A stretch of 64,000 nt of DNA from Acinetobacter sp. C32I (GTDB lineage: Bacteria > Pseudomonadota > Gammaproteobacteria > Pseudomonadales > Moraxellaceae), in the NCBI RefSeq assembly GCF_023702715.1, contig NZ_CP098480.1:1178001-1242000 (forward strand). Reading direction: 5' to 3'. Of this stretch, positions 8,756 to 17,253 are shown one piece after another. Made by a program: the position numbers and the translations under genes. The notes beneath the pieces are model-generated. The model was not told where the DNA came from. It ran no database searches and saw only the letters and a program-made list of their open reading frames with translations. Positions within the stretch are counted from its first letter, which is position 1, and each line of letters begins with the position of its first letter.

Positions 8756-9613
8756 ATGAATCGCTTTGAATCTTTTTGGATCAGTTGTAAAGATGGCTAT
8801 CAGCTTGCTGCTCAGTTTTACCCGGCACAAGAACAAAGTAAGCCATATCCGATTCTGATTTGCCCAGCAACAGGGATTACCAAAAACTTCTACCATGCTT
8901 TCGCGGATTGGCTCAGCCAGCAAGGCTATGATGTTTTAAGCTTTGATTTTAGAGGGATTGGAGAGTCATTACATGGTGCTTTGAAAGACTCAACAGCCAG
9001 CATTAATGACTGGGGAATCTATGATATCCCAGCTGCAATCGAGACTTTATTAGATCGCACTCAAGCTGAAAAGGTGATGATTGTTGGACATAGTGCTGGT
9101 GGACAGTTACTCGGGATTACATCAAATTATCATAAAGTTGCGAAAGTATTAGCTATTGCAGGCTCAACTGGGCATGTTAAAGGCTTAAAGGGAAAAACCA
9201 AAATCCTTGCACCTGTGATGTTTAATGTTATTTTTCCTGTTTCTAGCTTCTTTAAAGGCTATGGTGCAACGCAATTCATTGGCATGGGTGAAAATCTGCC
9301 TAAAAATGTTGCCAAACAATGGGCCGAATTTTGCAGCAAACCTGGCTATGTCATGAATGCAATTGGCAAAACCATCTTTGAAGATTATCACCAAGATATT
9401 CAATGCCCAATCACATCATTCTGGGCAAGTGATGATGAGATTGCTACGCAGGCAAATGTCAAAGATCTACTACGTTTATACCCGAATGCGCCAACCAAAT
9501 TGATTGAGCTTAACCCTCAACAATACGGCTATAAGCAAATTGGGCACATGCTGATGTTTAAAAAATCTCATCAAAAATTATGGCCACTGATGGAAAGTGA
9601 ACTCCAGCTTTAA
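8756..9613 (+). CDS. alpha/beta hydrolase, serine esterase type
   Basis: A 285-residue alpha/beta-hydrolase-fold protein. The nucleophile elbow GHSAGG is at about residues 112-117, the strand-turn block LSFDFRGIGES lies about 40 residues earlier, and late in the protein are an aspartate pair (WASDDEI) and a histidine (QIGHMLMF) in the right order for the catalytic triad. The oxyanion segment CPATGITKNFY precedes these. There is no signal peptide, so it is cytosolic. Relatives are annotated as predicted esterases or lipases; the substrate cannot be read. It is monocistronic with a strong terminator. Confidence 0.85.
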   Translation: MNRFESFWISCKDGYQLAAQFYPAQEQSKPYPILICPATGITKNFYHAFADWLSQQGYDVLSFDFRGIGESLHGALKDSTASINDWGIYDIPAAIETLLDRTQAEKVMIVGHSAGGQLLGITSNYHKVAKVLAIAGSTGHVKGLKGKTKILAPVMFNVIFPVSSFFKGYGATQFIGMGENLPKNVAKQWAEFCSKPGYVMNAIGKTIFEDYHQDIQCPITSFWASDDEIATQANVKDLLRLYPNAPTKLIELNPQQYGYKQIGHMLMFKKSHQKLWPLMESELQL

Positions 9614-9644
9614 ATCAAGTGATTCCTTTCTCGCTTTGCACTTT

Positions 9645-9684
9645 ACGCATCTAAACCTGTAATCCTGTTTAGATGCGTCTTTTT
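9645..9684 (+). terminator. terminator after the alpha/beta hydrolase gene
   Basis: A perfect 12-bp stem, ACGCATCTAAAC / GTTTAGATGCGT, with a ten-base loop, followed by CTTTTTT. Confidence 0.88.
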
Positions 9685-10304
9685 TACACCAACTACCCCA
9701 TCGCTATTCTTTTGTTTTGCCTCATATGGATTAAATCTAGCTCTCCATCATCTCCCTGCCTTAAAAAACCGCCTGCTGATACTTTTAAAACAATAATTGA
9801 TTAAATTTCATCGGAAAAATGTGATAAAGAATGTATTTATTCAACTTTTTAAAAAAAATTTATGTGTTATATTTTAACCAAGTGATCAATACAAATATAT
9901 GTATTCGCTATTTTTTTAAGCGTTATTTATTTTATAAATATATTGATTTCGTATATTTATGACATTTTAGACAGAAATTATTATAAAAATGTCATGTCAA
10001 AAATCGTATTTTTTTTCTACAATACGATTATTCTACAAATCAGCAGAGATGCAAAGCTGTAGGACAACCTTGAGGGAAAGACGACTGGATAGTACATCAT
10101 TAATAACTGATTTATGTGAATTTTATGATGACTTATTCATTCAGAATAAAGATAATTTCACCGTTATCTTTGGACAGATTTGTTAAAAAATGGAATGCTA
10201 AAAAAAATCAGGAAAGAGATTTTTTTAACAGGAAAGTTAGAGACATTTCATGGAATCTAGGAACTACGAGGCGTAGTTTCTTGTGCAAGTATAGGAAATA
10301 AGTG
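9685..10304. other. long AT-rich intergenic region upstream of the MarR gene
   Basis: About 620 bases with no supportable gene. Short open frames near 9989-10301 lack ribosome binding sites, overlap one another and have erratic composition. Most of 9780-9990 is extremely AT-rich. From 10040 the composition becomes more mixed, as expected of a transcribed leader, and a small hairpin sits just before the MarR start. I see no tRNA or known riboswitch. Confidence 0.5.
10262..10278. promoter_or_regulatory. inverted repeat upstream of the MarR gene
   Basis: AACTACG-AGG-CGTAGTT is a perfect 7-bp inverted repeat ending 14 bases before the ribosome binding site. MarR proteins commonly repress themselves through a palindrome of this size, so autoregulation is a fair inference. 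A leader hairpin is the alternative. Confidence 0.4.
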
Positions 10305-10769
10305 ATGCCAAAAAAATATGCGCGTTTTTTACCTACAGCCGATTCATTTAACCTGGAAGACTTCCCTTTTTACTGGATTTCTCAAGTAAATGCTCAATAC
10401 GTTCAAAATATTGATAACGTACTCAAAAAATATGGTCTAGATAATTCTCGCCGCCGCATTTTAATTGCCTTGCATGTCAAACCTCATGCAAGTGTGTCTG
10501 AGCTATCAGACATGGTCATTTCCAAAATGTCGACCACAACCAAAATCGTTTATCGTCTTAAAGATGAAGGTTATATCGATACTTATTCATGTAAAGAAGA
10601 TGGTCGTATCACTCGTGTCTACCTGACCGAAAAAGGCCAAGAAATGATCATTAAAATCAATGATCTAACCTCTGTTATTTTAGAACAATCTTTTGATGGC
10701 CTAACACCGCTGCAAATTGAAAAAACCATGGAAATTTTACGCCATATGTTTAAAAATCTTGCGCGCTAA
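10305..10769 (+). CDS. MarR-family transcriptional regulator
   Basis: A 154-residue winged-helix regulator. The DNA-binding region lies at about residues 44-105: SRRRILIALHVKPHASVSELSDMV as helix entry, then SKMSTTTKIVYRLKDEGYI as the recognition helix, and a wing at CKEDGRITRVYLTEKGQE. Flanking helices form the dimer domain. AGGA precedes the ATG at 10305 by eight bases; the GTG one codon earlier is less likely. No neighbouring gene shares its operon, so the regulon is unknown. The preceding palindrome may be its operator. Confidence 0.88.
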   Translation: MPKKYARFLPTADSFNLEDFPFYWISQVNAQYVQNIDNVLKKYGLDNSRRRILIALHVKPHASVSELSDMVISKMSTTTKIVYRLKDEGYIDTYSCKEDGRITRVYLTEKGQEMIIKINDLTSVILEQSFDGLTPLQIEKTMEILRHMFKNLAR

Positions 10770-10780
10770 GCAACTGATCC

Positions 10781-10810
10781 AAAAAAGGCTTCCAATAGGA
10801 AGCCTTTTTT
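10781..10810. terminator. bidirectional terminator between the MarR gene and yedK
   Basis: AAAAAAGGCTTCC and GGAAGCCTTTTTT arms around a four-base loop, T-tailed on both strands. Confidence 0.9.
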
Positions 10811-10835
10811 AATCTCATTAACTCAAATATTAAGC

Positions 10836-11498
10836 TCAATCAAACATATTCAGTTGCGGTGTTATTTTTACAATCTTTGCTTTAGGAACATGGGAACACT
10901 CAAATTCTTCTACAGGAAAACCCAGCATAAACTCATAGAGCTGATGTGGCTGTTTTAAGCTTAACCATTCATCTAAACGCTCATGTGGAATAACTACTAC
11001 TGACCGCTTTACATCTCCCGGCTCATGAAAGTCTTTCATCATCGGATGGTCTATGGCATCCATCGTGAGCATGCTTGCTGAACGGATCACCTGATCATTT
11101 AACTTACGAATTTCATAGAGCGCTGCAATATAAAATGCCTGACCATCCTTACGCCTTACTCCCCAACGTTGAGGCTTATTATCAATATATTTACTTTCAT
11201 AAAACTCAGTCACAGGAATCACACCAAACTTACACTTGCTCGCCGCCTCTACAAAACTTGGTTTCTGAAAAATCGTTTCATGCCGTGCATTATAAGTATG
11301 CTTTGAAATATTGGTATCTTCCGACCATTTGGGTACCAAACCAAATAACACTTCACGCCATTCTAAACCCTGTTCCGACTTAAATAGCAGCGGTGTACTA
11401 TAACTTGGATAGACCTCCTCTACATATTCAAAAGGAATCAAAGGCAGTTCCAATTGCTTGGCTTGCGCTGCTGTTAAAGGTTTATAATTGGCACACAT
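10836..11498 (-). CDS. yedK: SRAP-family abasic-site crosslinking protein (YedK/HMCES-like)
   Basis: A 220-residue SRAP protein. These proteins form a thiazolidine crosslink between Cys2 and abasic sites in single-stranded DNA, protecting the DNA during replication. Starting at 11498 places cysteine at residue 2 (MCANYKPLT), as the chemistry needs. Other family marks are YNARHETI, the PVTEFYE glutamate segment, the MLTMDA strand and a histidine in DFHEPGDVK. An upstream TTG at 11513 has the better-placed AGGA but would bury the cysteine at residue 7 unless the protein were processed. Confidence 0.88.
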   Translation of the reverse strand: MCANYKPLTAAQAKQLELPLIPFEYVEEVYPSYSTPLLFKSEQGLEWREVLFGLVPKWSEDTNISKHTYNARHETIFQKPSFVEAASKCKFGVIPVTEFYESKYIDNKPQRWGVRRKDGQAFYIAALYEIRKLNDQVIRSASMLTMDAIDHPMMKDFHEPGDVKRSVVVIPHERLDEWLSLKQPHQLYEFMLGFPVEEFECSHVPKAKIVKITPQLNMFD

Positions 11499-11533
11499 AA
11501 GCTTGTTGCTCAAGATTCCTTAGAAAATGAAGT

Positions 11534-11564
11534 TAAAAAAAAGAGGCATAAAACCTCCTCTTTT
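11534..11564 (-). terminator. terminator after the 2OG-Fe(II) oxygenase gene
   Basis: On the minus strand AAAAGAGG pairs with CCTCTTTT around a loop, then a run of T residues follows. It lies between the oxygenase gene and yedK, which are on the same strand. Confidence 0.7.
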
Positions 11565-11579
11565 GATGCTTAGAAAAAA

Positions 11580-12200
11580 TTAACCAAATAATTTTTTCAT
11601 CTTGGCACTTAAACCGTGAATAAAGCGGTGCTTGGCATTAGCTTTATCGCTGGTTAGGAAGTTAATCTGAATCGACTGGCGCTGACCTTCATAAGGCACA
11701 TAACCATGCCACCCATTATCGGTGACTTTAAAGGCAACCAAAGTACCTGGACCCGCATCAATTTCTGCCACATAGTCATCCATATTCTTTTCATCATTTA
11801 AGATACGTAAACGACCTGTTGGTGCATCCCAAGACTCATTCAAATAAATCAAAATGGTCAGCAGCTTGGTTTTAGAATCCGAATGAATACGGCCATCTTT
11901 TTGACGTGAATAACCACGTAAAGTGATCATCATTGGATGTTCCATCACATCAACATCAAATTTTTCAGTCAAGATTTGACGAAATTCTTTGGTATCCAGT
12001 GATTTTAGAAAACGGTCAAAATTAGGCTTAATTTCAACATCTTCAATATTATAGCTTCCACCCTGTTCAATTTTTGGGAAGTCTTGAATCACCGCCTTTA
12101 CTTCACTATCGACAATTGAATTTTCAACAACAAAGTAAGGATATGGTGAAGTCAAAACTTGGGCTTGTTTTAAAGCATCTAATTTTAAAATTTGTGACAT
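11580..12200 (-). CDS. 2-oxoglutarate/Fe(II)-dependent oxygenase
   Basis: A 206-residue double-stranded beta-helix oxygenase of the prolyl-4-hydroxylase-like type. The iron triad is visible as GRIHSDSKTK (H and D of HxD, about residue 106) and NGWHGYVPYEGQRQSIQ, which gives the distal histidine and the 2-oxoglutarate-binding arginine. TLLIYLNE-type strand residues (LTILIYLNESW) lie between them. The substrate is unknown: related bacterial proteins act on peptides, lipids or sugars. The start at 12200 is the only ATG near the first strand. It is monocistronic. Confidence 0.82.
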   Translation of the reverse strand: MSQILKLDALKQAQVLTSPYPYFVVENSIVDSEVKAVIQDFPKIEQGGSYNIEDVEIKPNFDRFLKSLDTKEFRQILTEKFDVDVMEHPMMITLRGYSRQKDGRIHSDSKTKLLTILIYLNESWDAPTGRLRILNDEKNMDDYVAEIDAGPGTLVAFKVTDNGWHGYVPYEGQRQSIQINFLTSDKANAKHRFIHGLSAKMKKLFG

Positions 12201-12323
12201 CGTTATGATTCGGCTAAATGTTCAAACTAGGAGAATTATAGCAAAATTTTCAGTTATATGATGTGTAATCCTGTTTTATGACATTGTGAAAATGCGATGT
12301 AATTAATTAAATCTTCACCTCCA

Positions 12324-12353
12324 TAAAAAAAGCCTCCGAAGAGGCTTTTTGTT
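12324..12353 (-). terminator. terminator after glcB
   Basis: AAAAAAGCCTC and GAGGCTTTTT arms around CGAA, located just past the glcB stop on the minus strand. Confidence 0.88.
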
Positions 12354-12362
12354 TAGATGAGA

Positions 12363-14525
12363 TTAATCACCTGTATAACCTTTTAATTTTAAACGCGCAG
12401 CATGTAACAATGGCTCTGTATAACCAGATGGTTGCTCTGCACCCTTAAAGATCAAGTCTGAAGCGGCTTGGAATGCAATACCATCAAAGTTTGGTGCCAT
12501 TGGTGTATACAATGGATCATTGGCATTTTGCTGATCAACAATCACAGCCATACGTTTAAGCACTTCTTCAACTTGAGCACGAGTTACGATACCGTGGCGT
12601 AACCAGTTTGCGACGTGTTGAGAAGAGATACGTAAAGTTGCACGGTCTTCCATTAAGCCAACGTTGTTAATGTCTGGCACTTTAGAACAACCAACACCCA
12701 AGTCGACCCAACGAACTACATAACCCAAGATCCCTTGACAGTTATTTTCAAGTTCGTTGTTTAACTCTTCTGCAGTCCAGTTTGTTTCTGGTGCAAATGG
12801 CGGCGTTAACAAGTCATCTAAAGTCAACATATCTTCAGCAGCCAATACGTCCTGACGTGCTTTTACATTGATTTGATGGTAGTGCAAAGCATGTAGTACA
12901 GCACCTGTTGGTGATGGAACCCATGCACAAGTTGCACCTGCATTTGGATGTGCAGTCTTGGTCGCCAACATATCTTTCATGCTGTCTGGTTTCGGCCACA
13001 TGCCTTTACCAATTTGCGCTTTACCTTGTAAACCACATGCTAAACCAATGGCAACGTTACGATTTTCGTAAGCAGCAATCCATTTTTGTGTTTTAACTGC
13101 TTCTTTACGAACAACTGGCGCAGCTTCCATAGAAGTATGGATTTCATCACCGGTACGGTCCATAAAGCCTGTGTTAATGAAAATGGTACGGTCTTTCGCA
13201 GCTGCGATACAGTTTTTCAAGTTCACAGAAGTACGGCGTTCTTCGTCCATGATCCCGATTTTGAGTGATTTTGCTGGCAAGCCAATCGCTTGTTCAGCAC
13301 GCTCAAACAATTCAACTGCAAATGCAACTTCTTCTGGGCCATGCATTTTTGGCTTAACGATATACATTGAACCTTTACGAGAGTTTTTGTTCTCGTTTTG
13401 ACCACGAATATCAGCAACTGTCAGTAAAGGTGTCACTAAAGCATCCATAATACCTTCGAACACTTCTTCACCATCAACCAAGATCGCAGGGTTGGTCATT
13501 AAGTGGCCTACGTTACGAAGCAACATCAATGAACGACCATGTAAAGTTGTCGTGCCACCAATCAAGTTCTGTACAGTACGGTCTTTGTTTAAAGTACGAG
13601 TAACGGTTTTACCATTCTTCTCGATTGACTCTTGCAAGTCACCTTTCATTAGACCTAACCAGTTACGGTAGCCTTCTACTTTCTCTTCAGCATCAACTGC
13701 TGCTACAGAGTCTTCTAAATCTTGAATGGTTGTTACCGCAGCTTCAAGGGTTAAATCCTTCACACCAGCAGCATCAGTTTTACCAATTGGGCTGTTTGCA
13801 TCGATTTCGATGATCACATGCAAACCATTATTTAATAAAACGATTTCAGTTGGGTTTGCCGCCTCACCATTGAAACCGACAAATTGTGATTCATGCGCTA
13901 AAGATGTAGTTGAACCATCTTTTAAGGTCACAACCAAACCATTATTCGCAATTGCATATTGAGTTGCATCTTCATGCGAACCTTGTGCCAATGGGAAAGT
14001 TTGGTTTAAGAAATTTTTTGCGAAAGCAATAACTTTATCGCCACGAACTGGGTTATAGCCTTTGCCTTTCTCTGCACCGCCTTCTTCAGAAATAACGTCT
14101 GTACCATACAGTGCGTCATATAAAGAGCCCCAACGTGCATTGGCTGCATTTAAGCTATAACGTGCATTACGCACAGGAACAACCAATTGTGGGCCAGCCA
14201 ATAATGCGATTTCTTCATCCACATTTTCAGTCGTCACTTGGAAGTCAGCCACTTCTGGTACGAGATAACCAATTTCAGTTAAGAATGCCTTGTAAGCATT
14301 TAATTCAAATTTATTGTTGCGATGCCATTCATCAATCTTTGCTTGAAGTTCATCACGCTTAGCCAATAATGCTTTGTTCTTTGGGCTAAGGTCGACAACG
14401 ACTTGCTCGAAGTTCTTCCAGTAAGTTTCACTCTCTAAACCAGTACCTGGTAAAGCTTCATTTTCGATGAAATCGTAAAGTTCTTTAGCAATCGCTAGCT
14501 TGCCTTTTTGAATACGTACAGTCAT
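12363..14525 (-). CDS. glcB: malate synthase G
   Basis: A 720-residue monomeric malate synthase, the long G form. It condenses glyoxylate with acetyl-CoA to malate in the glyoxylate shunt and during growth on glycolate, acetate or fatty acids. Visible marks are [19 protein letters not shown], the metal-site block [18 protein letters not shown] (about residues 424-441), [18 protein letters not shown] (about 450-467) and the C-terminal catalytic region with [12 protein letters not shown]. It stands alone, not next to aceA or glc operon genes. Its promoter contains paired repeats (listed separately), suggesting its own regulation. Confidence 0.95.
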   Translation of the reverse strand: MTVRIQKGKLAIAKELYDFIENEALPGTGLESETYWKNFEQVVVDLSPKNKALLAKRDELQAKIDEWHRNNKFELNAYKAFLTEIGYLVPEVADFQVTTENVDEEIALLAGPQLVVPVRNARYSLNAANARWGSLYDALYGTDVISEEGGAEKGKGYNPVRGDKVIAFAKNFLNQTFPLAQGSHEDATQYAIANNGLVVTLKDGSTTSLAHESQFVGFNGEAANPTEIVLLNNGLHVIIEIDANSPIGKTDAAGVKDLTLEAAVTTIQDLEDSVAAVDAEEKVEGYRNWLGLMKGDLQESIEKNGKTVTRTLNKDRTVQNLIGGTTTLHGRSLMLLRNVGHLMTNPAILVDGEEVFEGIMDALVTPLLTVADIRGQNENKNSRKGSMYIVKPKMHGPEEVAFAVELFERAEQAIGLPAKSLKIGIMDEERRTSVNLKNCIAAAKDRTIFINTGFMDRTGDEIHTSMEAAPVVRKEAVKTQKWIAAYENRNVAIGLACGLQGKAQIGKGMWPKPDSMKDMLATKTAHPNAGATCAWVPSPTGAVLHALHYHQINVKARQDVLAAEDMLTLDDLLTPPFAPETNWTAEELNNELENNCQGILGYVVRWVDLGVGCSKVPDINNVGLMEDRATLRISSQHVANWLRHGIVTRAQVEEVLKRMAVIVDQQNANDPLYTPMAPNFDGIAFQAASDLIFKGAEQPSGYTEPLLHAARLKLKGYTGD

Positions 14526-14564
14526 TGTCTTTCCTGATGGTGCTAACTTTTTATAACAAGAATT

Positions 14565-14619
14565 CTAGTATACTGATTTATACTAGCCTGAATAGTAATA
14601 TCACATTCCTAAATAGTAA
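14565..14619. promoter_or_regulatory. palindrome plus direct repeats in the glcB promoter
   Basis: CTAGTATA (14565-14572) and TATACTAG (14579-14586) are perfect 8-bp arms with a six-base spacer. Immediately beyond lie two near-identical copies of CCTRAATAGTAA at 14587-14598 and 14608-14619, spaced 21 bases start to start, i.e. about two helical turns. They lie 40-95 bases upstream of the glcB ATG, the expected place for operator or activator sites. The binding protein is unknown. Confidence 0.55.
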
Positions 14620-14782
14620 GCATTTTCCCCATTAGAAGTATTGACAAACATATTTTTTTATACCTATCAAAATATCAAATGATGTGTGCTTCTTTTCTAG
14701 TTATGCAACATACTCCCTTTTCAAACTCATCTAGTTATAACAAAATTCGACCAAGAATAAAGCCTTATCCCAATAAGTTTAT

Positions 14783-14811
14783 AAAAAAAGGCATTCCGAA
14801 GAATGCCTTTT
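14783..14811 (-). terminator. terminator after zapE
   Basis: AAAAAAAGGCATTC and GAATGCCTTTT arms around CGAA, three bases past the zapE stop; the T-rich side serves the minus strand. Confidence 0.85.
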
Positions 14812-14814
14812 CAT

Positions 14815-15960
14815 TTATGAAGTCTGCGCGACTTGAATTTGTCGATGCTCCGAATGTAGATAATCATCCGATTGCATTTCTAATAAACGTGAACGCGTAC
14901 GTTCAATTTCAAATGCCAATTTCTCGCCTTCATAAAGATCGATAATCGAATCTTCTGAGGTGAGGATTAGTTTTACCCCACGGTCATAGAACTCATCGAC
15001 CAAATAAATAAAGCGACGTGTTCCTTCAGACAAGAAATCGGTTAAATGCGGAACATTGCTGACCAAAACGGTATTATAGATATTCGCGATTTCGATAAAG
15101 TCTGCTGGGCTACGTGGTTTAAAACACAATTCAGAGAATTCACACCACAATACGTCTTCCGTATGCCCCAATGTTTCCACCACACGATTATTGATCATGA
15201 TTGGTGAATTTGACTGTGTCTGGGTTTGTGTCAATGCTTTAAAACGACCAGATAACCACGCTTGCGCATCATCAGTTAATGGATATTTAAATAATTGCGC
15301 CTGCTTCAATACACGCAAACGATAATCCACACCTGCATCCACATTCAATATGGCACAGTTCTTTTTGACCAACTCAATGGTCGGGATAAAGCGATCACGG
15401 TGAATTCCGTTTTTGTATAGACCATCTGGTGCAATGTTTGATGTCGCAATCAAAGTAATGCCGCGCTCGAATAGCTTTTGGAATAGATCACTCAAGATCA
15501 TCGCATCAGTCACGTTCGATACGAAAAATTCGTCAAAGCAAATCACAACGGCATCTTTATAAATTTGATCCGCAACCAAGTCCAAAGGGTTACGTTGACC
15601 AGAAAGTTTATTCAACTCTTTATGTACGTGTTGCATAAAGTGATGGAAATGCATGCGTGTTTTACGGCGAAATGGTACAGATTCATAGAATTGATCCATT
15701 AACCACGTTTTTCCACGGCCGACACCCCCCCACATATAAACACCCTTTGGATAGGTTTGACGACGGAAACGTCGAAACGCTTTCTTAGATGCTTTATAGC
15801 GAGTGAGTAACTCTTTCCATACTCGATCCAACTCTTGCACGGCTTGTGCTTGAGCCTCATCTGGCATGAATTGTCCTGACTCAAGTGCTTGAGCATAACG
15901 CTCAGCAGGTGATGTTGGGATATATGCAGTGCTATGTGAGTCTGGTTTAGAATTTGACAT
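14815..15960 (-). CDS. zapE: cell division ATPase ZapE (AFG1-like)
   Basis: A 381-residue AAA-type ATPase of the AFG1/ZapE family; E. coli ZapE acts at the Z-ring during constriction, particularly under stress. Walker A is GGVGRGKTWLMD (about residues 78-89), followed by the family signature MHFHHFMQHVHKELN. Walker B is VVICFDEFFVSNVTDAMIL, and FERGITLIATSNIAPDGLY carries sensor 1. Length and domain order are normal. The start at 15960 precedes a poorly conserved, serine- and threonine-rich N-terminus, so an ATG further in (residue 32) is possible. Confidence 0.92.
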   Translation of the reverse strand: MSNSKPDSHSTAYIPTSPAERYAQALESGQFMPDEAQAQAVQELDRVWKELLTRYKASKKAFRRFRRQTYPKGVYMWGGVGRGKTWLMDQFYESVPFRRKTRMHFHHFMQHVHKELNKLSGQRNPLDLVADQIYKDAVVICFDEFFVSNVTDAMILSDLFQKLFERGITLIATSNIAPDGLYKNGIHRDRFIPTIELVKKNCAILNVDAGVDYRLRVLKQAQLFKYPLTDDAQAWLSGRFKALTQTQTQSNSPIMINNRVVETLGHTEDVLWCEFSELCFKPRSPADFIEIANIYNTVLVSNVPHLTDFLSEGTRRFIYLVDEFYDRGVKLILTSEDSIIDLYEGEKLAFEIERTRSRLLEMQSDDYLHSEHRQIQVAQTS

Positions 15961-16078
15961 AAGGTGTTATTGCAATTTTAATTGATGAAAATTATATCGA
16001 ACATTCTGTTCAATGGCATTAGATTTTAGGCTTAATTATCATAGAGTTTAAACATCAAAATGTACCATTTTTAATCAT

Positions 16079-17098
16079 TTAATGATTTCGATGATATTGT
16101 CTTGGACTCAATCCAAACCATCTTTTAAAGGCATGATTAAACGCAGCAGGCTCAGAATAACCCAACATTTCAGCCACCTGTTCAATGGAATAAGAACTGT
16201 TTTCAATAAATTTAATTGCCTTCTGTTTGATCAGCGTTTCCCGAATTTCTTTATAGCTGGTCTGCATTTGCTGCAATTGATGTCTTAAGGTTCGCTCAGG
16301 AATACTCAACGCACAGGCTGTTTCTGCCATGGTTGGCATGACCCCATTTTGCATTTCCAGATAATCCTGCACATACTCAACAATGGTTAATTTGACTGCC
16401 GCACTTTTCTCTAAATGTTGAATATCCTGTAGGCATTTTTCTTCATAAATACGATACGTCAAAATATCTGCAGATGGAATTTTTGTATTTAAAATTTGAG
16501 TATTTTCTAAAATGAAAGCTGCTTGCGCACACCCAAATTTGACGTCTTGCCCATAATAGTCTTGATAAGCTGCAAGTAAACTGAGATCTTTAGGTCGCTG
16601 AAATGGCAATTCAATCTGAATCTTAGGCACATTCAAGCCCATCATTTTAAAGATATCTTGTAAGAACTTATAGGTACCTGAAATCTCACACTGTGCCCTA
16701 AGCTGACCAAGATGCATACTTAAATCAATAGGTTGATAGAACAAATAAATCAAATGAGTTTCAATCTTTAACTGCAGCGACCCAAAGAGATGAGTTAACT
16801 GCTGGAATTGAACACCATTGAGTAAAGCACGATGCAAAGTATCACTGGTCACCAATAACATCAGAAATGGGCCATAACCAGCCAATGCATAATGTTGTCC
16901 GATGAATAAGCCTTGTTCAGGTGAGATATCCTGACTAATATGCTGCAAAATATCCCATTCAATTTCATCGGGGATAATCGAGCTTGGATCTAATGCATCG
17001 GCCTGTATTCCCATATTCGCTAAACGTGCGTCCACATCAATGCCGACATGTCGCATGCCTTGAATTAAATACATCAATCCGAGGATAGATCTTTTCAT
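16079..17098 (-). CDS. AraC-family regulator, arabinose-binding-like sensor type
   Basis: A 339-residue regulator with the long N-terminal sensor domain (about residues 15-200) seen in OruR/ArgR-type AraC proteins, and a C-terminal double helix-turn-helix. ACALSIPERTLRHQLQQM is the first recognition helix; IEQVAEMLGYSEPAAFNHAFKRWFG is the classic AraC signature at about 300-324. The ATG at 17098 with GGA seven bases before it is preferred to a TTG seven codons upstream. It is divergent from the monooxygenase at 17254 with 155 bases between, so it very likely controls that gene. Confidence 0.88.
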   Translation of the reverse strand: MKRSILGLMYLIQGMRHVGIDVDARLANMGIQADALDPSSIIPDEIEWDILQHISQDISPEQGLFIGQHYALAGYGPFLMLLVTSDTLHRALLNGVQFQQLTHLFGSLQLKIETHLIYLFYQPIDLSMHLGQLRAQCEISGTYKFLQDIFKMMGLNVPKIQIELPFQRPKDLSLLAAYQDYYGQDVKFGCAQAAFILENTQILNTKIPSADILTYRIYEEKCLQDIQHLEKSAAVKLTIVEYVQDYLEMQNGVMPTMAETACALSIPERTLRHQLQQMQTSYKEIRETLIKQKAIKFIENSSYSIEQVAEMLGYSEPAAFNHAFKRWFGLSPRQYHRNH

Positions 17099-17253
17099 AG
17101 TTCCGAATGCAATGCTCAAAACTTTAATGTTTTACTATAAAAGCATGTACAAATGAATTGCCGAAATGATCAAGCTTTGCGTCGATACAATCATATTTAA
17201 TCTCGCTAAAACCGTTAAACTTGCACAAAATTTAGCTGTGTAGGACATAGACT

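Noticed and set aside
9989..10301. Two overlapping short open frames upstream of the MarR gene
   Set aside because: They overlap each other, lack ribosome binding sites, and have erratic composition with no recognisable domain; the region looks like a leader or non-coding DNA.
12908..14362. Several antisense open frames within glcB
   Set aside because: They are shadows of the strongly biased malate synthase codons, with no start signals.
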